Of a stretch of 12,315 nt of DNA, positions 6,837 through 12,315 are shown piece after piece. Origin of the DNA: Candidatus Alectryobacillus merdavium (GTDB lineage Bacteria > Bacillota_I > Bacilli_A > RFN20 > CAG-826). The stretch lies in the NCBI GenBank assembly GCA_017694735.1, contig JADIMN010000107.1, forward strand, positions 1-12,315, written 5' to 3'. The position numbers and the translations under genes are program-made. The stretch's first letter is position 1, and each line of letters starts with the position of its first letter. The notes under the pieces were generated by a model. It did not search any database. It was not told where the DNA came from and saw only the letters and a list, made by a program, of their open reading frames with translations.

Positions 6837-6855
6837 ATATATGAGGTGACTAGCT

Positions 6856-8079
6856 ATGCTAATTAAAAGAAATTTATATCTAGAAAATATAAGAAGATTT
6901 TATGAATCTAATTTAATTAAGGTTTTGACTGGTGTAAGAAGATGTGGTAAAAGTATTTTATTGGATCAAATTAAAGAAGAGTTAATTAATGATAAAAAAA
7001 TAAAAAAAGATTATATCATATTTATTAATTTTGAGGATATTAAGTTTTCAAAAATTAAAAATTATAATAAATTAAATGATTATATCTTAAGACAAATTAT
7101 TGATGATGGTAAGTATTATATTTTTTTAGATGAAATTCAACATGTTAAACAATTTGAAAAAGTTTTAGCTTCACTTAAAGCGACAAAGAATGTATCGATC
7201 TTTGTAAGTGGTAGCAATTCAAAATTATTATCAGGTAGACTTGCGAGTTTACTTGTTGGCAGATGTAAAGAATTTAAAATTATGCCTTTTGCTTATAGTG
7301 AATTTATTAAATACTATGAAGAAAATGGTTTAGATCTTCCTAAAAAACCTTTACAAAACTTTATTAGATTTGGTGGGATGCCTCAACGTATGGATTACGA
7401 TTTAGAAGAAGATATTAAAGAATATTTAAAATCAATATATTATGGGATTATTGATAAAGATATTTGTAATACTAAAGCTAAGATTAATAAAGAAACATTT
7501 ATTACAATATCTAAATATATTATCAATAATGCTTCTAAAGAATTTTCTGCATCAAGTATTGTTGAATATTATAACCAAAATAATACTGACACAATTTATA
7601 GTGAAAATGTTTATAGATATTTAGAAAAATTAGAACAAGCTTGTTTAATAAATAGAGTTAAACGCTATGATATAGCTACTAAAAGAACTTTAAAACATAT
7701 TGAAAAGCAATTTGTTGTTGATAATGGATTCTTACTTGCTTGCAATGATTCAAATAAAATATTTGTTGCTCATGCTTTAGAAAATCTTATTTATAATGAA
7801 TTATTATATAGAGGATATGATGTAAAGATTGGTAAAACATATAAAGGTGAAATTGACTTTGTTGCTATGAAAGATGGTAAGAAATGTTTTATCCAAGTAG
7901 CATACTTACTATCAAGTAATGATGTTATTGAAAGAGAATTTGGAGCATTTGATTCTGTTCGTGATCCATCGCCAAAGTATGTGTTTAGTCTAGATGAATA
8001 TGATATGTCAAAGGATGGAATTACTCACTTTAATATTGAAGATTGGCTTTTAAATAAAGTTGATGTAACATTATCATAA
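6856..8079 (+). CDS. AAA-family ATPase with DUF4143 C-terminal domain
   Basis: This 407-residue protein has an N-terminal P-loop ATPase domain (AAA_14 type): Walker A GVRRCGKS (26-33), Walker B YYIFLDEIQ (87-95) and a sensor-like VSGSNSKLLSGR (117-128). A winged-helix-like middle follows (about 210-270). The C-terminal DUF4143 region has GEIDFVAMKDGKKCFIQVAY (331-350), a degenerate form of the PD-(D/E)XK nuclease core: Glu332 and Asp334 are present, but the usual ExK is QV. The family is common in many copies in gut bacteria, and its role is not established. GAGGTGA with 6-base spacing fixes the start. It is a single gene bracketed by the two 43-bp palindromic repeats; the stop codon lies inside the right one. 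Confidence 0.88.
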   Translation: MLIKRNLYLENIRRFYESNLIKVLTGVRRCGKSILLDQIKEELINDKKIKKDYIIFINFEDIKFSKIKNYNKLNDYILRQIIDDGKYYIFLDEIQHVKQFEKVLASLKATKNVSIFVSGSNSKLLSGRLASLLVGRCKEFKIMPFAYSEFIKYYEENGLDLPKKPLQNFIRFGGMPQRMDYDLEEDIKEYLKSIYYGIIDKDICNTKAKINKETFITISKYIINNASKEFSASSIVEYYNQNNTDTIYSENVYRYLEKLEQACLINRVKRYDIATKRTLKHIEKQFVVDNGFLLACNDSNKIFVAHALENLIYNELLYRGYDVKIGKTYKGEIDFVAMKDGKKCFIQVAYLLSSNDVIEREFGAFDSVRDPSPKYVFSLDEYDMSKDGITHFNIEDWLLNKVDVTLS

Positions 8080-8119
8080 GTGTTATAAAATAAAAATAAT
8101 TATAAGTTTATAACACTTA
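8077..8119. repeat. Right 43-bp palindromic repeat flanking the ATPase gene
   Basis: TAAGTGTTATAAA (8077-8089) and TTTATAACACTTA (8107-8119) form a perfect 13-bp inverted pair around a 17-base spacer. The TAA stop of the ATPase is the first codon of the left arm. By hand alignment about 33 of 43 bases equal the left repeat, in the same orientation. It could fold as a hairpin in the RNA and help end transcription, but no run of T follows directly. Confidence 0.8.
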
Positions 8120-8133
8120 ATTAAAACTTTTTT

Positions 8134-8316
8134 ATGATACAAAATGTTTCTTCTATTCAATTATTAAATAATACAGAAGAAGATGATGAATTAATTGATG
8201 CAAATATATTTGAAATAAGTCACGATGTAGTAATACAAACAAGTTCACTTGGTAATACTTTATTTTTTTCAATTTCATATTTAAATAGTCAAAATCTAGG
8301 AGTAACTTTTGAATAA
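8134..8316 (+). CDS. Hypothetical 60-residue protein or gene remnant
   Basis: The open frame codes for an acidic then hydrophobic peptide (start MIQNVSSIQL, end NLGVTFE). I recognise no family. It has no Shine-Dalgarno, and the only -10-like sequence (8109-8114) lies in the preceding repeat. It begins 15 bases after the right repeat, and its frame is closed at 8122, so it could be the surviving 3' end of a gene cut when the ATPase unit arrived, a small real gene, or chance. Confidence 0.25.
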   Translation: MIQNVSSIQLLNNTEEDDELIDANIFEISHDVVIQTSSLGNTLFFSISYLNSQNLGVTFE

Positions 8317-8434
8317 TTTTTTTGATTAAGTTATATTAGACAAGAAAACTAAAAAAATTATTTTAATTTATAAAATATCATATAAGAAAGTAAAATTATT
8401 AATCATTATATAGTTAATTTTTTGGTTTATAAAA
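8317..8434. other. AT-rich non-coding gap
   Basis: No gene is seen. AATAATTTTTTT near 8312-8323 and an A-rich partner near 8350-8362 can pair loosely, but the hairpin is too weak to call a terminator. Confidence 0.3.
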
Positions 8435-8463
8435 TTTAATTTTATTTTAAATAGTATTATAAT
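8435..8463 (+). promoter_or_regulatory. Likely promoter of the YebC-family gene
   Basis: TTTAAT, a 17-base spacer and TATAAT (8458-8463). The -35 is a poor match and the -10 is perfect. Predicted start is near 8470, giving a leader of about 25 bases with GGAGG. Confidence 0.5.
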
Positions 8464-8494
8464 AATAGAGTTATAAATTAACGGAGGTTTTTTG

Positions 8495-9202
8495 ATGGGA
8501 AGACATTTTGAAGTCAGAGCTGCTGCGATGGCTGCTACAGCTGCTAAAAAAAGCGCAATGTATATGAGAGCTAGCAAAGAAATTTATATGGCTGCAAAGA
8601 GTGGTGTCCCTGATCCTGAAAGTAATTTAGCACTTAGAAGTGCAATTGAAAAATATAGAAAATCATGTCCAAAAGACGTTATAGAAAGAGCTATTAAAAA
8701 AGCACAAGGTGGAGAAGCTACTAACTATATTTCTGGAAGATATGAGGCTTTTGGACCAGGTGGTTCACTTTTAATTATTGATACTTTAACAGATAACACA
8801 AATAGAGCTCTTACAAATGTTAAGACAGCAGTAGTTAGAAAGGGTGGACACTTAGGAAGTGTAGTTTATAATTTTACTGCTTGTGGTGTTCTTGATTTTA
8901 AAGGAGATGAAGCTTTAAGAGATAAAGTAGAAGAAACTTTAATATTAGGAGATGTTGATGTTAAAGAAGTAACTTATGAAGATGGAATTATTGAAGTATT
9001 AGTTGATCCAAGTAACTTTGCAAAAGCTAAAGAAGAATTAAATGGTATTGGAATTAATGATTTTGAAACAAGCGAAGTTACAATGATGGCTAATGAAAAA
9101 ATTACACTCGAAGGTGAAGATAAACAAAAATTCCAAAACTTATTAGATGCTTTAGATGATGTTGAAGACGTTCAAGAAGTTTATCATAACGTCGACTTAT
9201 AA
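8495..9202 (+). CDS. yeeN: YebC/PmpR-family protein, YeeN/YeeI (YebC2) type
   Basis: This 235-residue protein matches the YebC/TACO1 family along its length. The start MGRHFEVRAAAMAATAAKKS and the block EIYMAAKSG are those of the YeeN/YeeI branch rather than the classic YebC start (MAGHSKW). Further conserved blocks are DPESNLALR (40-48), VIERAIKKA (62-70) and YEAFGPGG (83-90). The family was annotated as DNA-binding regulators, but newer work on YebC/YebC2 and TACO1 supports a translation role at proline-rich stalls; which applies here is inference. ATG 8495 is chosen, 7 bases after GGAGG (8483-8487); a TTG three bases earlier is too close to it. It is probably transcribed alone from its own promoter. 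Confidence 0.92.
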   Translation: MGRHFEVRAAAMAATAAKKSAMYMRASKEIYMAAKSGVPDPESNLALRSAIEKYRKSCPKDVIERAIKKAQGGEATNYISGRYEAFGPGGSLLIIDTLTDNTNRALTNVKTAVVRKGGHLGSVVYNFTACGVLDFKGDEALRDKVEETLILGDVDVKEVTYEDGIIEVLVDPSNFAKAKEELNGIGINDFETSEVTMMANEKITLEGEDKQKFQNLLDALDDVEDVQEVYHNVDL

Positions 9203-9205
9203 AAA

Positions 9206-9234
9206 TTGTTTAAATTTCTCTAAGGTTATATAAT
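9206..9234 (+). promoter_or_regulatory. Promoter of the small membrane-protein gene
   Basis: TTGTTT, a 17-base spacer and TATAAT. The predicted start near 9241 is the first base of the ribosome site AAGGAG (9241-9246), giving a leader of about 15 bases, like the one at 2572. Confidence 0.7.
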
Positions 9235-9255
9235 ATTTCTAAGGAGATAAAAAAT

Positions 9256-9486
9256 ATGTGTAAAGTTTATGATGATTTGCCATATGTAGCTAAGATTATT
9301 TTACAAATCTTTTTTGGTTGGATTCTTGGTGGTCTTTATAGAATCTTTAAGTATCTTGAATCAAAAAATACTACTACATTAGTTGTTGGTATTTTATTTG
9401 TTATTCCAGGTATCGATTTAATTCCATGGATTATTGACTTAGTTACAGTAATTCTTCACGATAAGATTACAGTTTTGGCTGACTAA
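9256..9486 (+). CDS. Small hypothetical membrane protein, two transmembrane helices
   Basis: This 76-residue protein has two hydrophobic helices (about 11-32 and 41-66), joined by a short basic and polar turn (RIFKYLESKN). The second ends PWIIDLVTVILHDK. It resembles short uncharacterised membrane proteins that I know from Bacillota, but I cannot name a family or function. AAGGAG lies 9 bases before the ATG, and it has its own good promoter and terminator, so it is very likely a real single-gene unit. Confidence 0.8.
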   Translation: MCKVYDDLPYVAKIILQIFFGWILGGLYRIFKYLESKNTTTLVVGILFVIPGIDLIPWIIDLVTVILHDKITVLAD

Positions 9487-9513
9487 TTTGGCATATTTTT
9501 AAATTAAGTAAGG

Positions 9514-9537
9514 ACGCATTAAGTTTAATGCGTTTTT
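9514..9537 (+). terminator. Intrinsic terminator after the small membrane-protein gene
   Basis: ACGCATTA (9514-9521) pairs perfectly with TAATGCGT (9526-9533) around a 4-base loop, followed by a run of T. It separates the small gene from the HAD gene downstream. Confidence 0.88.
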
Positions 9538-9550
9538 ATTTTCTTTATAT

Positions 9551-9556
9551 TATAAT
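9551..9556 (+). promoter_or_regulatory. Probable -10 box of the HAD/glycosyltransferase/lipoprotein operon
   Basis: TATAAT lies 8 bases before ATG 9565, so the predicted transcription start falls at or next to the start codon. No clear -35 is seen, because that position is taken by the terminator stem. Confidence 0.45.
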
Positions 9557-9564
9557 TTTATGGT

Positions 9565-10362
9565 ATGAGTTTATTTGTATTTGATGTAGATGGAACTTTA
9601 ATAGATAGAGATCAAGTTTTTAAGAAATCTACTATTAAATCTTTAGAAAAATTATTAAAAGAAGATAATATTGTTGCTATTGCTTCTGGCAGATCTTATT
9701 TTGGAATTAGAAAATTTTTTGATTGTGTTAATGCTCCAAAAAATAAAAAATATTGTATTTGTACAAATGGTAGTGAAGTAACTGATTATGATGGCAATAC
9801 TTTATTTAAGTCACCATTAAAATTAAAAGATTATAAAGATATTTTTAAATTTTTTGAAAATGATAATAATGTAGTTTGTTTTTGTTATTATAAAAACTTT
9901 ATTGGATATTTTAAGGAAAGTGATTTTCTAGATTGGGAGTGTAATTCTAATAATATGAAACCTTTAAAGTTTTTTAAAAACGATGATGATAATATAAATA
10001 TTGAAAAAGTAATTTGTTTTTCTTCAAAACTCAATTATTTTTCTACACTAAATATAGATAATGAATTTAAAGAAAAATATAATATTGTTCAATCTAGTCG
10101 TTATTTTTTAGAGTTTGAACCAAAAGGAATTGATAAAAGTTCAGGAGTAAATGTTTTAAAAGAACATCTTCAAATAGATGAAAAAGATATTTATACTTTT
10201 GGAGATGCTGGAAACGATTTAGAAATGATTAAAAAATTTAATGGAATTGCTATGGGAAATGCTATTGATGAGGTTAAAAAAGTTGCTAAATATGTTACTT
10301 TAGATGTTAAAGAAGATGGCGTTTCTTATGCTTTAAAAAATATATTAAAAGTTATAAAATAA
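9565..10362 (+). CDS. Cof-type HAD-IIB phosphatase
   Basis: This 265-residue soluble phosphatase belongs to the Cof/YidA-like group, which acts on sugar phosphates and related small phosphates. Motif I is FDVDGTL (6-12) with Asp7 as nucleophile and Asp9; motif II is ASGRS with Ser41; motif III is Lys191 in KGIDKSSG; motif IV is GDAGNDLEM (213-221). The region between motifs II and III (about 80-180) is the C2 cap that sets substrate; it is Asn- and Phe-rich and does not reveal it. There is no Shine-Dalgarno and a -10 box lies 8 bases before the ATG, so translation is probably leaderless. The gene is 6 bases from the glycosyltransferase. Confidence 0.92.
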   Translation: MSLFVFDVDGTLIDRDQVFKKSTIKSLEKLLKEDNIVAIASGRSYFGIRKFFDCVNAPKNKKYCICTNGSEVTDYDGNTLFKSPLKLKDYKDIFKFFENDNNVVCFCYYKNFIGYFKESDFLDWECNSNNMKPLKFFKNDDDNINIEKVICFSSKLNYFSTLNIDNEFKEKYNIVQSSRYFLEFEPKGIDKSSGVNVLKEHLQIDEKDIYTFGDAGNDLEMIKKFNGIAMGNAIDEVKKVAKYVTLDVKEDGVSYALKNILKVIK

Positions 10363-10368
10363 GTATAT

Positions 10369-11322
10369 ATGAATAAGTTATATATTGTAGTTCCTGCATA
10401 TAATGAAGAAGAAATCTTAAAAAGTAGCGCAGAAGTTTTATTAAATATCTTAAAAAAATTGATTAGTGATAATCTAGTTTGTGATGAATCAAGAATTTTG
10501 TTTGTAAATGATGGATCAATTGATTCTACATGGCAAATAATAAAAGATTTAAAAAAATTAGATGAACATTTTACTGGAATTTCTTTCTCAAGAAATGAAG
10601 GACATCAAAAAGCAGTCTTAGCAGGACTTAAAAATAGTGTTGAAAAAGGTGCTGATTTAACAATTTCTATTGATGCAGATTTACAAGATGATGTTAATGC
10701 AATAATTGAAATGGTTAAAAAGTATCACCAAGGTTATAAAGTTGTTTATGGTGTTAGAAGTTCTAGAAAAAAAGATTCATTTTTAAAAAGATTTACCGCT
10801 CAATCATATTATAAGTTACTTAAATTTTTAGGAATTGAACTTGTTTATAATCACGCGGATTTTAGATTATTAAGTAAAGAAGTTGTTTTATCACTATCTT
10901 TATATAATGAACAAGATTTATATTTAAGAGGAATAATACCTCAAATTGGTTTTAAATCTGATAAAGTTTATTATCAAAGAGAAGAAAGAAAGGCCGGAGT
11001 TTCAAAATATAATTTGCGAAAAATGCTTAAATTAGCAAGTGATGGAGTATATTCTTTTTCACTAAAACCTTTAAGAATTGTAAATATTTTTGCTTGGATT
11101 TTATTAATTGGAGGAATAATTGCTTCTATTTGTTGCTTCTTATTAATACCTCCACTTTATGGTGATTATACTATAGGTTGTGTTGTTTCATTGATGTGTG
11201 TTTTACTATCAATTGTTTTATTTGCTATTTCTATTGTTGGAAATTATGTAGGAAGAACATATATGGAATCAAAGAAAAGACCACTTTATTTTATAAGTGA
11301 GGATTTAGATAAAAATATTTAA
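10369..11322 (+). CDS. GT2 glycosyltransferase with two C-terminal membrane helices (GtrB/DPM1-like)
   Basis: This 317-residue membrane enzyme likely transfers a sugar from a nucleotide sugar to undecaprenyl phosphate on the inner face of the membrane. The GT-A domain shows VVPAYNEEE (7-15), VNDGS (46-50), FSRNEGHQKA (73-82), the metal-binding DADLQDD (102-108) and, before the membrane part, the basic loop REERKAGVSKY (204-214). Two helices follow at about 236-261 and 268-294. This matches the GtrB/CsbB/YkoT group. The start lies 6 bases after the HAD stop without a Shine-Dalgarno, so it relies on re-initiation or on a -10-like TAAAAT at 10355-10360. No flippase or GtrC-type partner is in the window, so the sugar and final acceptor are unknown. 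Confidence 0.88.
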   Translation: MNKLYIVVPAYNEEEILKSSAEVLLNILKKLISDNLVCDESRILFVNDGSIDSTWQIIKDLKKLDEHFTGISFSRNEGHQKAVLAGLKNSVEKGADLTISIDADLQDDVNAIIEMVKKYHQGYKVVYGVRSSRKKDSFLKRFTAQSYYKLLKFLGIELVYNHADFRLLSKEVVLSLSLYNEQDLYLRGIIPQIGFKSDKVYYQREERKAGVSKYNLRKMLKLASDGVYSFSLKPLRIVNIFAWILLIGGIIASICCFLLIPPLYGDYTIGCVVSLMCVLLSIVLFAISIVGNYVGRTYMESKKRPLYFISEDLDKNI

Positions 11323-11342
11323 GTTTTACAGGGGTTTTTGCT

Positions 11343-12149
11343 ATGAAAAAATGTGTTTTACTTTTAATTTCAACATTATTTCTTACAACTTCTTGTGGGG
11401 AAGAGTCGACTTCTTTATCATCAACTTTAGATAATACAAGTAAAGATGAAGAAACAACAAGTAAAAGTGAAAATCAAATTTTACTTGAAGAAATTATTGA
11501 AAATTATGAAAACTTCGATATTTATTCTTTTTCATCTGCTCAAACTTCAAGATATGGAGTAGATGTTGATGTTAGCGGGACAAATATTACTGTTGATGAG
11601 ATTTTTACATCAAATATAATGTTTGATTTAAGTAAATTTTATGATTTATATTATTTTACTTCTCTTTCTTCATACACAACTTTAACAGAATCATATTCTT
11701 TAAAAGATCAAAATCAAATTATTCGTAATGGTTTAGATATAGATAATCCTTATATTCACGAAACTTTAAGGGTAATTGATGCAACTGGAGTAAATTCAAA
11801 TGAGACAGAATATATGTCTAGCGAAGAAGCTTTATCTACAATAATTGCACAAGCTGATTATGTTTATGAATCATATTTTATTGGATCATATGATTTATCT
11901 ATTTTTGATGATTGTAGTATTACAAGTAATTCTGATGGTAGTCTACTTATATCTGGCTCTTTTGAAGCGAGTGGATATGAAGAAGATTTAGTTAAGACAA
12001 CTATTGGATTAGATTTAGTTTTTAATAGTTATGGATATTTAGTAAGTGCTAATGGTGAAGGTGAGCTTGCTGTTGGAGATGGCTTTATTCAAGTAGACTT
12101 AAATAATTATTACAATATAGATATCGAACACATTGATAGAATAAATTAA
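11343..12149 (+). CDS. Putative lipoprotein of unknown function
   Basis: This 268-residue protein starts MKKCVLLLIS and has a short hydrophobic signal peptide ending LTTSC, a usable though not ideal lipobox, so Cys18 should be lipidated and the protein held on the outside of the membrane. Residues 20-45 are a Ser/Thr/Glu-rich linker. The rest is acidic with alternating hydrophobic residues and many Ser and Tyr, which suggests a beta-rich fold. No family is recognised. AGGGG (11330-11334) lies 8 bases before the ATG. It follows the glycosyltransferase by 20 bases, probably in one transcript, which may point to an envelope role. Confidence 0.75.
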   Translation: MKKCVLLLISTLFLTTSCGEESTSLSSTLDNTSKDEETTSKSENQILLEEIIENYENFDIYSFSSAQTSRYGVDVDVSGTNITVDEIFTSNIMFDLSKFYDLYYFTSLSSYTTLTESYSLKDQNQIIRNGLDIDNPYIHETLRVIDATGVNSNETEYMSSEEALSTIIAQADYVYESYFIGSYDLSIFDDCSITSNSDGSLLISGSFEASGYEEDLVKTTIGLDLVFNSYGYLVSANGEGELAVGDGFIQVDLNNYYNIDIEHIDRIN

Positions 12150-12155
12150 TATTTG

Positions 12156-12184
12156 TTGAATTATTTATTATAAATAATTATAAT
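12156..12184 (+). promoter_or_regulatory. Promoter of rplM
   Basis: TTGAAT (12156-12161), a 17-base spacer and TATAAT (12179-12184), with a predicted start near 12191, just ahead of the structured leader. The spacer contains the palindrome at 12159-12179. Confidence 0.75.
12159..12179. repeat. A/T palindrome in the rplM promoter spacer
   Basis: AATTATTTA, a 3-base spacer and TAAATAATT form a perfect 9-bp inverted pair from the -35 to the -10 box. It could be an operator, a weak terminator for the lipoprotein gene, or chance in AT-only DNA. Confidence 0.4.
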
Positions 12185-12190
12185 AATTAT

Positions 12191-12259
12191 CGGCTTTATA
12201 GAAATGTATTGAATTCCCGGTAAGAATACAAGACTATTGCTATAAAAGGAGATTTATTT
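12191..12259 (+). ncRNA. Ribosomal protein L13 leader-like element
   Basis: The leader can form an outer stem TTTATAG/CTATAAA (12195-12201 with 12240-12246) and an inner stem TGTATT/AATACA (12205-12210 with 12225-12230), whose loop has GAATTCCCGG. AGACTATTGC precedes the outer closing arm. Layout and position directly ahead of rplM fit the L13 leader of Bacillota, through which L13 is thought to repress its own operon. The outer stem's 3' arm runs into the ribosome site AAAGGAG (12245-12251), giving a plausible on/off switch. Confidence 0.7.
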
Positions 12260-12315
12260 ATGCAAAGACAAACAAGTATTGTAAAAAAAGAAGAAGTCTC
12301 TAGAACATGGTATGT
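12260..12315 (+). CDS. rplM: Ribosomal protein L13, N-terminal fragment (cut by the window end)
   Basis: Only the first 18 codons are present. MQRQTSIVKKEEVSRTWY matches the start of L13, where a T-rich start is followed by EVxRxWYV. The ribosome site AAAGGAG lies 8 bases before the ATG. L13 is a large-subunit protein, and rplM is normally followed by rpsI (S9), which would lie beyond the window. The upstream leader supports the assignment. Confidence 0.85.
   Translation, partial: MQRQTSIVKKEEVSRTWY

Noticed and set aside
6194..8119. tRNA-Leu as the attachment site of an integrated element
   Set aside because: No integrase is present, and I find no repeat of the tRNA-Leu 3' end downstream.
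6775..8119. CRISPR array or toxin-antitoxin unit
   Set aside because: Only two repeats flank a 1.2-kb gene, without spacers of even length, and the ATPase has no small partner gene beyond the weak 60-codon frame.
11343..12149. Assigning the lipoprotein to a substrate-binding family
   Set aside because: Apart from the signal peptide and Cys18, no family motif is visible.

Overview
The window is very AT-rich chromosomal DNA from a low-GC Gram-positive bacterium (Bacillota), most likely an uncultured member of the Bacilli near the RF39, Erysipelotrichia or Acholeplasma side. This rests on the base composition, AGGAG-type ribosome sites, TTGnnn-17-TATAAT promoters, tRNA genes with encoded CCA, and an L13-leader-like element ahead of rplM. 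TGA serves as a stop (for example at 1954-1956 on the minus strand and at 4116-4118), so the Mycoplasma/Spiroplasma code is unlikely. The lineage is an inference.

Layout. 1-256: tRNA-Cys and tRNA-Arg, closed by a bidirectional terminator. 269-2487 (minus strand): a two-gene operon, a LemA-like membrane protein followed by an M3 zinc oligopeptidase, with an ATGA overlap. 2537-5797 (plus): a HAD phosphatase, an IspD/TarI-type cytidylyltransferase, and one long frame that joins a CvfD/YugI-type S1 RNA-binding domain to a complete glucose-6-phosphate isomerase. 5796-6341: a promoter, five tRNAs (Val, Tyr, Gln, Lys, Leu) and a terminator. 6345-8434: an accessory stretch with a decayed transposase fragment, an AAA/DUF4143 ATPase gene bracketed by two matching 43-bp palindromic repeats, and a 60-codon orphan frame. 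8435-9537: a YebC-family (YeeN/YeeI type) protein and a small membrane protein. 9551-12149: a Cof-type HAD phosphatase, a polyprenyl-phosphate-type GT2 glycosyltransferase and a lipoprotein, closely spaced. 12156-12315: promoter, leader and first codons of rplM (ribosomal protein L13).

Most of the window is housekeeping: translation (tRNAs, YebC-type factor, L13), central carbon metabolism (Pgi), cell-envelope or isoprenoid precursors, and protein turnover. Three things stand out. The S1 domain and Pgi are fused exactly at a domain boundary, yet an internal Shine-Dalgarno and ATG remain at the Pgi start, so one message could give both a fusion and free Pgi. The ATPase gene is flanked by direct repeats that are themselves palindromes of identical geometry, which suggests a mobile or self-regulated unit. 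Several genes have a -10 box so close to the start codon, with no Shine-Dalgarno, that leaderless translation is likely.
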